In this document: piece after piece, positions 1 to 7,974 of the stretch
How positions within the stretch are numbered: the first letter of the stretch is position 1
How the letters are laid out: the number at the start of each line of letters is the position of its first letter
Assembly (NCBI GenBank): GCA_902800345.1
Contig: CADCDO010000006.1
Location: forward strand, 47,023 to 111,022
Direction of reading: 5' to 3'
Source of the DNA: Fibrobacter succinogenes
GTDB lineage: Bacteria > Fibrobacterota > Fibrobacteria > Fibrobacterales > Fibrobacteraceae
Length of the DNA: 64,000 nucleotides
Notes under the pieces: model-generated
The model's database searches: none
What the model was told of the DNA's origin: nothing
Seen by the model: only the letters and a program-made list of their open reading frames with translations
Translations under genes and position numbers: made by a program

Positions 1-2
1 CC

Positions 3-443
3 GACAACATGAATTATGAAGTCAAGGGTAGCCACTGCTATAATGACGATAAGGATAATTGCAGCAAGTATGGGCGCCTCTATACGTACGAAGCCGCAAA
101 GAGCGTTTGCCCGGAGGGCTGGCGCTTGCCGACTTCCTCGGAATTCAAGAAGTTGATCATGGTCTCTGGTTCGGGTGCCTCGTTGCGTTCTACCAAGGGC
201 TGGACCGACAAGGCTACAAGAGGCCTCAACTTCTGGGGCTTTGACGCGAAACCTGCCGGCGGAAAGGAAAATAGCGATTACTTTGACTTGAAGATGAGCG
301 CCTATTTCTGGATGAACGACGGATCGCAGAATGATGATGTTGTCTCTGCACTGTGGTTGAATTACTATAACACGAATGCGGAAATCGTAAACCGTAGTAC
401 GTCCAACGAATTCTCCGTCCGCTGCGTGAAAGAAGAAGAATAG
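3..443 (+). CDS. FISUMP-domain protein, C-terminal part (5' end outside window)
   Basis: The reading frame is open from the window edge; the first full codon is at 3, so the in-frame ATG at 9 is internal. The 146 visible residues match the end of the FISUMP domain (Fibrobacter succinogenes major paralogous domain, TIGR02145): an N-M-N-Y stretch, then GRLYTYEAAKSVCPEGWRLP, a WGFDAKPAG-like core, and the terminal SVRCVK motif that ends other copies in this window. The family is usually a secreted or lipid-anchored surface protein with a signal sequence and Ser-rich linker, which would lie upstream. Function of the domain is not established. The same motifs recur at 15249-16131 and three times in 37364-39409. 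Confidence 0.85.
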   Translation, partial: DNMNYEVKGSHCYNDDKDNCSKYGRLYTYEAAKSVCPEGWRLPTSSEFKKLIMVSGSGASLRSTKGWTDKATRGLNFWGFDAKPAGGKENSDYFDLKMSAYFWMNDGSQNDDVVSALWLNYYNTNAEIVNRSTSNEFSVRCVKEEE

Positions 444-450
444 GCTCAGT

Positions 451-533
451 CATCCTGGACTGTTTCCAGGATGGACGTTGTTACATATTCCTGCTGATTT
501 GATAAAAAGTGCCGCACGTCCGTGCGGCTTTTT
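451..533 (+). terminator. Hairpins downstream of the FISUMP gene
   Basis: There are two hairpins. The first has 9-bp arms CATCCTGGA (451-459) and TCCAGGATG (465-473) without a clear T run. The second has GCCGCACG (511-518) facing CGTGCGGC (521-528) followed by five T, a good intrinsic terminator for the plus strand; the A run before it could also serve the minus strand. Confidence 0.65.
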
Positions 534-605
534 GATTTACAAGTACTTTTGCCTGCAAGATGATTTTGCGAAGCCCGTTTAAAAAGAGGGCTTTAGGCGG
601 AGTGT

Positions 606-641
606 AAAAAAAAGCCGCGCTGCTCAAATGCGTGGCTTTTT
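606..641 (-). terminator. Intrinsic terminator of the OMP/lipoprotein operon
   Basis: Arms GCCGCGC (614-620) and GCGTGGC (630-636) pair with one G-T wobble. On the minus strand the stem is followed by a run of eight T (complement of 606-613), just past the stop codon of the minus-strand gene ending at 648. Confidence 0.7.
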
Positions 642-647
642 CATATT

Positions 648-1901
648 CTAGAATCCTATGCTTGCTTGGACCATGTAAATTCGGTTTTCGTCCTGGCCCG
701 TATAGTAGCCGCGTTCTTCGCCCCATGTGGCAAAGTCAAAGCTGAAGAATCGTAATACTTCGACGCCGACACCCGCAGTGGGGTAGCCGCCTCTGAATCC
801 GCCCGCGAGCCGCAAGACGAGGAATCGCACTTCGTTATTGAGTCCTGGAATGGCAAGCAGCGTCTGCTCCAGTTCAAAGCCGAAGTTGAGATGGCTGAAG
901 AACTTGTAGTTCCTGTCGCAATTGAACATGTCGGCAAAGTCTACCGCGACGTTGAATTTACGTCCGAAGCCTGTATTGCTGTTCATGAATTTGGGGCTGT
1001 AGTTTGCTCCGATGGTAAAGTTAGGAATCAGCGTTTCTCCGGCGAGCTGCTTGAAGTAAATGTCCCGGAGCGATGCGCCGAAACGAACTTCGCGGCTGTA
1101 CTGGTAAAGGACGCCCATGTCGATTCCAAACGAGAACGTCTTGGAATCGAAGAAATCGTCCGTGGCGTTGTCGAGCTGGTTGTCCAAAGTATCCATGATG
1201 GTGCTGTAGTTTGCAAGCCCGATAGTAATCATGTTGACTTTATGGCGCTTTGCCAGTTTTCCGCCAAGGCCTACGGAAAGTTGGTTCGGGATGATTTCAT
1301 AGGCGCCGCCTATTTGCCCGACGGCGTCGATGTAGAACGTATCGACAACAAGGTAGGGGATGATCAAACCGCCGTCAATATACGGAGATACGCCGCCGTT
1401 CATCCAGAATGCCGCACCGAAATTGTGGAATGCCATTTCGGCATCGATTTTCAGCCTGACATCCAGGTTCTTGTGGTCGTAGGAATTGATAGTCTTGATG
1501 TACTTTGGATTCTTGACAAGTGAATCGAGTATGGCGCTTGTTTCACTTGTTTTTGAATTTTTTGCGGCATCCTGTGCGGACCTGAACAGGTCCTGAACGT
1601 CCTTGACGTCGTTATATGTCGAAAGAAACTTGCTGAATTCCCCGGCTCCACCGACGGTTATACGCATGTCGCCGATCCAGTTCCGTGGGTAGTAACCTTG
1701 TTCCGGACGCTTGTCGTAGTTGCCGAGCCTGTTGATTTGGCTCAGACCGGCGTAGTTGTAATGGATTGCTTCTTTGTCATCGACGACAGCCACGTGGGCG
1801 CCGCCCATGGATTCTGCTCGGAGTGAAAAATGCGTAGGCGATTTTGCCGATACGATGCCGAATGAACAGGCGAGAACTGCAAGTAGTGTTACTTTATTCA
1901 T
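648..1901 (-). CDS. Outer-membrane beta-barrel protein (TraF_2/PorV-like)
   Basis: A 417-residue exported protein. The start ATG at 1901 overlaps the upstream TGA by 4 nt and has a GGGAG ribosome site about 9 nt before it, so the 8-codon longer frame is rejected. The first 20 residues form a signal peptide with cleavage likely after VSA. The segment SLRAESMGGAHVAVVDD, followed by a YNYAGLSQI stretch, is the N-terminal signature of PorV/TraF-like and FadL-like barrels. Alternating aromatic strands and a C-terminal VQASIGF, ending in Phe, fit a BAM substrate. It is translated with the TPR lipoprotein upstream, so the two probably work together at the outer membrane. Substrate or partner is unknown. 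Confidence 0.7.
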   Translation of the reverse strand: MNKVTLLAVLACSFGIVSAKSPTHFSLRAESMGGAHVAVVDDKEAIHYNYAGLSQINRLGNYDKRPEQGYYPRNWIGDMRITVGGAGEFSKFLSTYNDVKDVQDLFRSAQDAAKNSKTSETSAILDSLVKNPKYIKTINSYDHKNLDVRLKIDAEMAFHNFGAAFWMNGGVSPYIDGGLIIPYLVVDTFYIDAVGQIGGAYEIIPNQLSVGLGGKLAKRHKVNMITIGLANYSTIMDTLDNQLDNATDDFFDSKTFSFGIDMGVLYQYSREVRFGASLRDIYFKQLAGETLIPNFTIGANYSPKFMNSNTGFGRKFNVAVDFADMFNCDRNYKFFSHLNFGFELEQTLLAIPGLNNEVRFLVLRLAGGFRGGYPTAGVGVEVLRFFSFDFATWGEERGYYTGQDENRIYMVQASIGF

Positions 1902-3262
1902 TTTGCGTTTCTCCCTTCGAACCACTTGAGGAACTCTTTTTCATCGTAGTTGACCCAGCATCCGCCGACCATTTCTTTTCGTTTTTTCAATGAGTACTTG
2001 ATGTTGTTTACATCGGTATCGTGACGGATAAGTTCTTTGTTCTTTATTTTGTCGTTAAGATTCTTTCCGGGGAATTTCAAGTCGATGGCGAATTTGAGAC
2101 GGTGGTTTTTCTTGTCGTCGCGTTCATCGGGATCGCGGATGACGTATTTCCATTCGTTCTTGTCTTTGCTTGCCATTTTTCCGTTCATGTCGATGTCGAT
2201 GGTCTCGTATTTCTCGATGATGTTGAGCGAATCGACTTGAGCCTTGGTGAGGTCGTATGTCTTCGCGTCCTTGCCTTCGGCTATGATTTCGTCCCAGTTC
2301 GTCGGATTTTTCACCAGGACGACAACGCGGTAGTCACGGGCGTCTTCGTCGATTTCTCCGTCGCCGTCGTTATCGTAATTGTCGACAATCTCTTCGTCCA
2401 CGCATCCGTCTCCGTCATCGTCAATAACGTTCCCGAAGTTGAAGAATACGTCGGTGCGGTCGTCGTCGATGGTTTGTGCCCTGTCGTTCAGCTGGATGAC
2501 CGTGTTGGCCAATCCGACCGTGGCGTCGGCATAGAAATCGTCGCCCAGTTCCTGGCGGGTCGAATCGGGCAGGTAAGCTTTGATGATTTCGGCGGCGCTT
2601 TCCGGCGATGTCTTGATGGCTTCGGCTGCCGATGCCATGTCCTGGAGGAACGGCCTGAGGCTATCGCCGAGGTCGTTCAGGGAATTCAGGTTCACTTGCA
2701 TGCTGGAGTTGTTCGACGCAATTATGGAATTGATTTCGGTTTGGACGTTCCTGATACGGAGCGCCGCCTTGGTGAGCTGCAAAATGGTATAGCTGTCCGC
2801 AATGTCGCTGAACCGCACCTTCTTGTCTGTCTTGCCCAACGTGTCGCGGGCGACGAACTTATTGAGGTACAGCATGACGGAGTCGATTCCTTGCGATATG
2901 GTTCTTGCCTTGGAATCGTCCATATTGAGGAATCCGTTTTTACCGTTTTCATCGGAGGTCTGGGCGTAGGACATCAGTTCAAAGACGTTGAGCCCTTCTT
3001 GGCTGTTCAGTACGCATTTGGCGAGCCCTATCCAAGCTTCGGAGTATCCGGAATCTGCATCGAGAGCCCTGTTGAAGAACTTGCGGGCCGCGTCGTAGTT
3101 GGACTTCTGGAATTCCAGGTAGCCATCGAGCGTAAGGGCTTCCGGATCGCCGTTATCGGCGTCGTGACTGTCTGTCGGGTGAAACAGGTTGCAACCGGCA
3201 AAGCCCGCAGACAAAGCGATTACAATGGACCATAACCATTTCCCATGCGTTTTTTTACTCAT
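1898..3262 (-). CDS. TPR-type lipoprotein with calcium-binding-like acidic loops
   Basis: A 454-residue lipoprotein with lipobox LSAGFAGC and Cys24 as lipidation site. Residues about 43-90 resemble a tetratricopeptide pair (DGYLEFQKSNYDAARKFFNR and following helix). Residues 281-309 contain two Asp-rich loops, DDDGDGCVDE and DNDGDGEIDE, of the DxDxDGxxD type seen in thrombospondin type 3 and dockerin calcium loops; actual calcium binding is inferred. It is the first gene of a two-gene minus-strand operon, coupled by ATGA overlap to the outer-membrane barrel gene. No enzyme motif is seen. A role as periplasmic scaffold or assembly partner of that barrel is plausible. Confidence 0.7.
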   Translation of the reverse strand: MSKKTHGKWLWSIVIALSAGFAGCNLFHPTDSHDADNGDPEALTLDGYLEFQKSNYDAARKFFNRALDADSGYSEAWIGLAKCVLNSQEGLNVFELMSYAQTSDENGKNGFLNMDDSKARTISQGIDSVMLYLNKFVARDTLGKTDKKVRFSDIADSYTILQLTKAALRIRNVQTEINSIIASNNSSMQVNLNSLNDLGDSLRPFLQDMASAAEAIKTSPESAAEIIKAYLPDSTRQELGDDFYADATVGLANTVIQLNDRAQTIDDDRTDVFFNFGNVIDDDGDGCVDEEIVDNYDNDGDGEIDEDARDYRVVVLVKNPTNWDEIIAEGKDAKTYDLTKAQVDSLNIIEKYETIDIDMNGKMASKDKNEWKYVIRDPDERDDKKNHRLKFAIDLKFPGKNLNDKIKNKELIRHDTDVNNIKYSLKKRKEMVGGCWVNYDEKEFLKWFEGRNAK

Positions 3263-3386
3263 TCTGCTAGTCCTGATAGGATTACTCTGTATAAAAAAAT
3301 AACTTCATTCTTACAAAAATGAATATTTTGCTTTTTTTTATTGGCTTTTTTTACGATAATCCCTTAAAAAAATATATTTGCGCTCA

Positions 3387-4142
3387 ATGGATGCTTATAA
3401 AGAGTATTTTCCGACGAAATCTTACCGCATCGCGGAGTTGCGACTATCGTCTCTGCTTCGGGTCGAAAGGGATCGCCTGGACGGCGTCGCCTCTTCGTTA
3501 GGGCGGGAATGCGCCATTGGCGCGGACAATCTGCGGGAACAGCTGCCGCAGATTCTTCGGTTTACGGAATCATATCATGAAGCATACGACCAGTATTTAA
3601 AGGCGGTACTTGTGCAACAGCCGCGCCCGATCCAATGCAGGCCGGCGTGCGGCAACTGCTGCCACCATTATCCGATGTCGGTCGAGCCTTTTGAACTTAT
3701 TGCCATGTACTGCGAGCTGCGCAAGAGGGATGACTTGCTTTCGTTGATGGAGGCTTGCCAGATGCGCTCCGAAAAGTTCGAGTCGTTTTTCGAGAACCGC
3801 AAGGGGGCGGGGCTATCCGAGGACGAAGCCGAAGACGGAGCGCTTCACGATTATTTTGCGTGGTGGCGTCCATGCCCGTTCTCGAACGTGGCGGGCGATT
3901 GCACTATCTACCCGCTTCGGACCGTTTCTTGCCGCATGTACTTTAGCGAGACGGAACCAAAGTATTGCACTCCCGACATGCTCCAGACGGAAAAAAACGA
4001 CAGCTATATCGTTTATATGCCCGATGTTGTCGAAGATGCCGTCTATGGGATTTCGGAACATTATTCCGCGTTGGACTTGCCGGAAAGTTTTTTTGGCGGT
4101 CTTTTGGCATTGAATGGCTATGAAGGAGTTCTGGGCGCATGA
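3387..4142 (+). CDS. YkgJ-family Cys-cluster (Zn/Fe-binding) protein
   Basis: A 251-residue cytoplasmic protein. A Cys cluster CRPACGNCCHHYP, later PCPFSNVAGDCTIYPLRTVS and a final C-x-M-Y-F segment match the YkgJ/Fe-S oxidoreductase-like family (CxxxCxxCC ... CPF ... C..Y..RP..CR), which coordinates zinc or an iron-sulfur cluster; its biochemical role is unclear. A TTG three codons upstream is possible, but ATG at 3387 is the natural start. No strong ribosome site is visible. Its stop overlaps the next ATG in ATGA, so it is translationally coupled to the SprT-like metalloprotease gene. Confidence 0.75.
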   Translation: MDAYKEYFPTKSYRIAELRLSSLLRVERDRLDGVASSLGRECAIGADNLREQLPQILRFTESYHEAYDQYLKAVLVQQPRPIQCRPACGNCCHHYPMSVEPFELIAMYCELRKRDDLLSLMEACQMRSEKFESFFENRKGAGLSEDEAEDGALHDYFAWWRPCPFSNVAGDCTIYPLRTVSCRMYFSETEPKYCTPDMLQTEKNDSYIVYMPDVVEDAVYGISEHYSALDLPESFFGGLLALNGYEGVLGA

Positions 4143-4963
4143 ATCCGTTTGAACAAAACGAGAGCCAGCCACTCTCCTTTGACGGCCAGCTCGACCTGTT
4201 CGGCTATGTCGCGGCGGACAATGCTCCCGAAGTCAAGGCGCCCTCGTCAGACTGTTCTGCGAACGGGCTCGTCCATTTCAAGTACAATCCCTTGATGAAG
4301 AAGAGTATTCGCTGCAAGGGCGGGTTCCTGTTTGGGCACCCGGAGGTGTTGCTCCCGGCGTACATGAAGGCGCCGGAGTTCGCTGCCGCTCGCGAGTTGG
4401 CTGCTGAATGGGCGGAACATGCGGTGCGTCGCAAGACGCAAAAGAACAAGGCTATTATCAAGGATTTGGTGAGCCGCTTTTGGCAGACGGTCGATCAGAT
4501 TTTTACGGATAAGGGCGAGGCTCCGCTGGCAAGCAAGGGGCGGTTGCCGCCAATCCGTCCGCAGGGTGTGCACCACAACTTGACGGACGTGCTTGCCGCA
4601 ATAAACGACACTTATTTCGGTGGGTTGCTCACGTGCCGTATCACGTGGAGCAACCGCGTGGGCGGGCTGAGTTTCCATTCGGTACGCAAGGATCCGGTGA
4701 CGGGCGAGAGTTTCCATCTCATTAGCATTAGCCGTGGCTATGATGCCGCTAACTGTCCTTTGTATGCAATTGCGGGTGTCGTTTATCATGAGTGCCTGCA
4801 TATCGTGATTCCGGTCGAGGAACGTCACGGACGCAGAATCGTTCACGGGCGCGAGTTCCGACAGCGCGAAAAACGCTATATCTATTATGATGAATGGATC
4901 AAGTGGCACAAGGAAGTGCTGCCCCGCAATATCCGTGCGATGAGACACCATAAGGCGATTTAG
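4139..4963 (+). CDS. SprT-like zinc metalloprotease-fold protein
   Basis: 274 residues. The C-terminal half fits SprT-like domains: INDTYFGGLLTCRITW, then SFHLISISRGYD, then the zinc site VVYHECLHIVIP (HExxH form HECLH) and a downstream HGREFRQREKRY that can supply the third ligand. SprT/Spartan proteins are zinc metallopeptidase-fold proteins, some of which cleave DNA-protein crosslinks; many bacterial copies are uncharacterised. The N-terminal 90 residues carry no recognised domain. It overlaps the YkgJ-like gene by 4 nt and lies upstream of the DnaA homologue. The pairing of a Cys-cluster protein with a SprT-like protein suggests a nucleic-acid or protein quality-control role, which is inference. 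Confidence 0.72.
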   Translation: MNPFEQNESQPLSFDGQLDLFGYVAADNAPEVKAPSSDCSANGLVHFKYNPLMKKSIRCKGGFLFGHPEVLLPAYMKAPEFAAARELAAEWAEHAVRRKTQKNKAIIKDLVSRFWQTVDQIFTDKGEAPLASKGRLPPIRPQGVHHNLTDVLAAINDTYFGGLLTCRITWSNRVGGLSFHSVRKDPVTGESFHLISISRGYDAANCPLYAIAGVVYHECLHIVIPVEERHGRRIVHGREFRQREKRYIYYDEWIKWHKEVLPRNIRAMRHHKAI

Positions 4964-5390
4964 GGCGCTCGATAAAGTCGGCATACCTGCAATTTATCCG
5001 GGAAAAATTGGATATTTATACATGCATGTAACTTGGTGAAAATCAACAAGTTACATTTTTCTTATCCTAAAAAAGTGCCGTTTTTTGCTCAAAATCGCCA
5101 TTTTGTTTGAATTTGTATGTTTTATGTAAGAAAAAATCTTGTCAAGGGATGGTTGAAAAAAATCCTGTTGATAAGTTGTGCGGATGCATAGTGATAATAG
5201 TGTTATTCGTACGTTCGTAAGAATGGTGTAAACTGGAAAAAGTCGGATAAAAAATGTTTTTAAAAAAAAAGTGCCCTTTTTGGACCAAAAACGGACATTT
5301 AAAAAATTTTTCGCCCAGGGTGGTTGTTCTTCGGTTTTCCTTTCTTATTTTTTGCTTGCTCTTTTGTACTATTGACTGGTTTTTTAGATC
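4964..5390. other. AT-rich gap before the DnaA homologue
   Basis: 427 bp with no gene. It holds a likely terminator (5027-5062) and several A/T runs. One near-match to a DnaA box was found, TGTTGATAA at 5166-5174 (reverse complement TTATCAACA, one mismatch to TTATCCACA). Other TTATCC words (near 4993 and 5065) do not extend to boxes. A single weak box does not support an origin. Two similar AAAAAGTGCC words occur near 5073 and 5265. Confidence 0.4.
5027..5062 (+). terminator. Terminator after the SprT-like gene
   Basis: Perfect 9-bp arms TGTAACTTG (5027-5035) and CAAGTTACA (5047-5055), loop of 11, then a T run (5056-5060). The stem is AT-rich but the T tract fits Rho-independent termination. 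Confidence 0.5.
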
Positions 5391-6854
5391 GTGGAAAATA
5401 TTGTTTCTTTGTTGGATATTGCTGAGACGCCCTGGCAACAGGTGCTCGACCGCGTGCGTTCGGAATGCAAGGACTTTTTTGGTGCCGTGATTCTTGACGC
5501 TCTTGGTTACGAGGGCTTTTGCAATGGCTATGCCTTGCTCACCGTTCCTGATGAACTGCGTGAGAATTGGGTGAATTCCCATTATGGCGATTTGTTGCGC
5601 AAGTCCTTTGCGGATGTCTTCGGTAGTGAATTTATTGATTATCGTATTCGTCAGATAGCTCCTTCGGACCCGATTCCAGAAATCAAGCTCACGATGCCTG
5701 TAATCCCACGGACGGTTACGGCTCCGAAGCCGGTGAAACGTCCGAAACAGCCTTTATCGCTTTACGCCCGCTATACTTTTGAAAACTTTGTCGAAGGGGA
5801 ATGTAATTCTACGGCTTTCCGCGCTTGCCAGGCGGTAGCCGAAAATCCGGGCGACCCGTCTTTGAACCCGCTGTTCGTCTATGGGGAAAGTGGACTTGGC
5901 AAGACTCATTTGCTGCAGTCCATCGCCGCAAAAATCCAGAAGAATCGCCCCGATGCATCCATCGTATATTGTCATGCCTACGATTTTTTGCGTGACGCGA
6001 CCGCGATGGCCTCTGCGCTCCACAACAAGACGGGCAACGTGCGCGAACTCGCGCAGAAGTTCCGCGAACGTTACGAACTTTGCGACATTCTCTTGCTCGA
6101 CGATGTGCAACTGTTGGAAAAGGGCCTCTGGACGCAGGAGCGCCTGGCCATCTTGATCCGTCATTTGCGTGCCGAAGGCAAGCAGGTCGTGATTTCTTGC
6201 GACCGCCATCCGTCCAAGTTCAAGGTGGTCGATACGGATTGCGAATCCCGTAATGTTTCGAAGTCTTCGATCCCGAGCATTTCGAAGAAGCTCCTCACGC
6301 CGCTGGAATCTTGCGTTGCGGTGGGCCTTGACGAGCCGGATCTTGCGACTCGCATGCACTTGATCAGCAAGAAGTCCGAGGATTTGCCTTTTGTGAAGGC
6401 TGACCGCGAAGAAATTTGCCGCTACCTTTCGATGCCGCCGCGCAAGAACGTGCGCCTTATAGAAGGGCTCCTGAACTTTTTGGGCGCGATGAACATGTTC
6501 TGCAAGGCGGACTTGAACTTGAGTGGCGTGAAGCGCCTCGTAGCTCCGTCGGAACACGGCGCTCATATGGAACTCACTGCAAAGAACATTGCCGAGGCGG
6601 TTGCGCTGGAATACCATGTCGAAGTTTGCGAACTCTCGTCCAAGCGCCAGTCTGCCGCGATTTCTACGCCGCGCAAGGTGGCGATGTACCTTTGCCGCGA
6701 ACTCACGACGGATTCGCTACAGAATATCGGCGCGATGTTCTGCAGGGACTATGCCACTGTAATCGCCGCCATAAATTCCCTAAAAAAGCAGATGGAGAAG
6801 GACGCATCGCTCGCAAGGCGCGTCCAGGACATCCGTTATATGCTGGAAGCCTAG
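5391..6854 (+). CDS. dnaA: DnaA-family replication initiator homologue, divergent
   Basis: 487 residues from a GTG start. Domain order is that of DnaA: N-terminal domain (1-90, with an ELRENWVNSHYGDLL stretch), linker, AAA+ module with Walker A GESGLGKT (165-172) and Walker B LLLDDVQ (234-240), sensor II region NVRLIEGLLNFL (353-364), and a C-terminal helix-turn-helix domain (from about 395). Two key elements differ from the family. The box VII motif that normally reads RLxSRFxxGL, with the arginine finger, is KLLTPLESCVAVGL (300-313), so the finger is absent. The DnaA-box signature GGRDHTTV is CRDYATV (451-457), losing His and one Thr. dnaN and recF are not neighbours. It is either the main initiator in unusual form or a DnaA paralogue. 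The next gene starts 1 nt after its stop. Confidence 0.8.
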   Translation: MENIVSLLDIAETPWQQVLDRVRSECKDFFGAVILDALGYEGFCNGYALLTVPDELRENWVNSHYGDLLRKSFADVFGSEFIDYRIRQIAPSDPIPEIKLTMPVIPRTVTAPKPVKRPKQPLSLYARYTFENFVEGECNSTAFRACQAVAENPGDPSLNPLFVYGESGLGKTHLLQSIAAKIQKNRPDASIVYCHAYDFLRDATAMASALHNKTGNVRELAQKFRERYELCDILLLDDVQLLEKGLWTQERLAILIRHLRAEGKQVVISCDRHPSKFKVVDTDCESRNVSKSSIPSISKKLLTPLESCVAVGLDEPDLATRMHLISKKSEDLPFVKADREEICRYLSMPPRKNVRLIEGLLNFLGAMNMFCKADLNLSGVKRLVAPSEHGAHMELTAKNIAEAVALEYHVEVCELSSKRQSAAISTPRKVAMYLCRELTTDSLQNIGAMFCRDYATVIAAINSLKKQMEKDASLARRVQDIRYMLEA

Positions 6855-6855
6855 C

Positions 6856-7725
6856 ATGATTGCTCTTTTGACGGGTGGCGCCGGCGTCGTAGGGAAGGCG
6901 TTGTGCCGGGAACTCATAGCACGGGGCGTGTGTGTCCGCGTCTTGACGCTTCCGGGCGATTCTTTGGCGCAGTCTTTGCCGGGCGAGGTGGATGTCCGCT
7001 TCGGCGATGTGACTGATTTTGAATCTATTCGAAGTGCGTTCGAGGGGGTCGATGTCGTCTATCATTTGGCGGCAATTCTTTTATCGACAAAGCGCGGGGC
7101 GTTCGAGCATGTGAATACCGAAGGGACGCGGAATGTGCTCACGGCGAGCAAGCTTGCAGGCGTTCGCCGTTTTCTCTACGTTTCTAGCATTTCGGTGACG
7201 TACCCGGTGCTCACGCCGTATGGCGAAAGCAAAAAGAAGGGGGAGGCTCTGGTGCAGGCGTCCGGGCTAGACTGGACGATTGTACGCCCGACGCTCGTGA
7301 TTGGCGACGGGGGCGGGGTCGAGTTCAACATGTTCCGCGATTACGTGAAACGCTTCCCGATTTATTTCATGCCGGGTGGCGGCAAGTGCTTGAAACGCCC
7401 TGTCCGCAGCGAGGACTTGGTCAAGGGCATTGCCGTCGCGGGAATTGCAGAAAATGCGGTAGGTAAAACCTACGCCCTTGCGGGTTCGACCGTGATGACG
7501 ATGACGGAAATGGCTGGGCATGTTTTGAAAAACGCCGGAATGCGCCATTTGATGCTCCCGCTGCCGTGGTGGATTTCTCGAAAGTTGGCGGTCCTGAAAA
7601 ATTGGATTGGCGGGGAGCGTGTTTCTGCCGAGCAGGCTTTGGCGGGTTTCTTGTACGATGCGGCCCCGTCCATCGAGGAAGCCGAGCGCGACCTTGGTTA
7701 CCATCCGGGCTGCCCTTTTGAGTGA
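6856..7725 (+). CDS. NAD(P)-dependent epimerase/dehydratase (SDR family)
   Basis: 289 residues. The N-terminal Rossmann motif LTGGAGVVG (5-13) and the YGESKKKGE catalytic stretch (YxxxK) identify an extended or atypical short-chain dehydrogenase that acts on sugar-nucleotide or similar substrates. The central DVVYHLAA and VRRFLYVSSISV strands are typical. The C-terminus (SIEEAERDLGYHP) resembles 3-beta-HSD/NDUFA9-like atypical SDRs. The start lies 1 nt after the stop of the DnaA homologue, so it is probably co-transcribed with it. The substrate cannot be told from sequence. A second, different member is at 49477-50406. Confidence 0.75.
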   Translation: MIALLTGGAGVVGKALCRELIARGVCVRVLTLPGDSLAQSLPGEVDVRFGDVTDFESIRSAFEGVDVVYHLAAILLSTKRGAFEHVNTEGTRNVLTASKLAGVRRFLYVSSISVTYPVLTPYGESKKKGEALVQASGLDWTIVRPTLVIGDGGGVEFNMFRDYVKRFPIYFMPGGGKCLKRPVRSEDLVKGIAVAGIAENAVGKTYALAGSTVMTMTEMAGHVLKNAGMRHLMLPLPWWISRKLAVLKNWIGGERVSAEQALAGFLYDAAPSIEEAERDLGYHPGCPFE

Positions 7726-7880
7726 TGGGCTGCGGGGTATGGGCACGGGAGTGTCGCCCCTCATGGGCTATGGGCTCGGACCTAGCGGTCCTTTCGGGTA
7801 TGAGCAAAAGCCCAAAGCGAAGATTCCCCAAAGCCTTGCGGAGCAAGGCGACCCCAAAGCGAAGCGACCCCATATAATAC
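7726..7880. repeat. Hairpin-mosaic repeat (GCTATGAG/CTCATACC family)
   Basis: A GC-rich block between genes built from short perfect hairpins in a shared context of GGGCTATGGG, GGTATGAGC and CCCAAAGCGAAG words. Hairpins include GGACC-TAGC-GGTCC (7778-7791) and GCCTTGC-GGA-GCAAGGC (7833-7849). Related blocks lie at 11808-11861, 20340-20515, 23860-24008 and 62650-62785. Each copy has its own stem sequence, so the structure is conserved more than the sequence. Confidence 0.65.
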
Positions 7881-7974
7881 ATTCCTGCAAAAATCGGGCT
7901 TTTTACGAATATTTCCCGTGTAATTTGTAAACTTTTATTGCTCTAAATTGGACTAAATAAATTATATTAGTAGC

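Noticed and set aside
4964..5390. Chromosome origin (oriC) upstream of the DnaA homologue
   Set aside because: Only one near-match DnaA box was found, and dnaN, recF and gyrB are absent. AT-richness alone is not enough; GC-skew over the whole genome would be needed.
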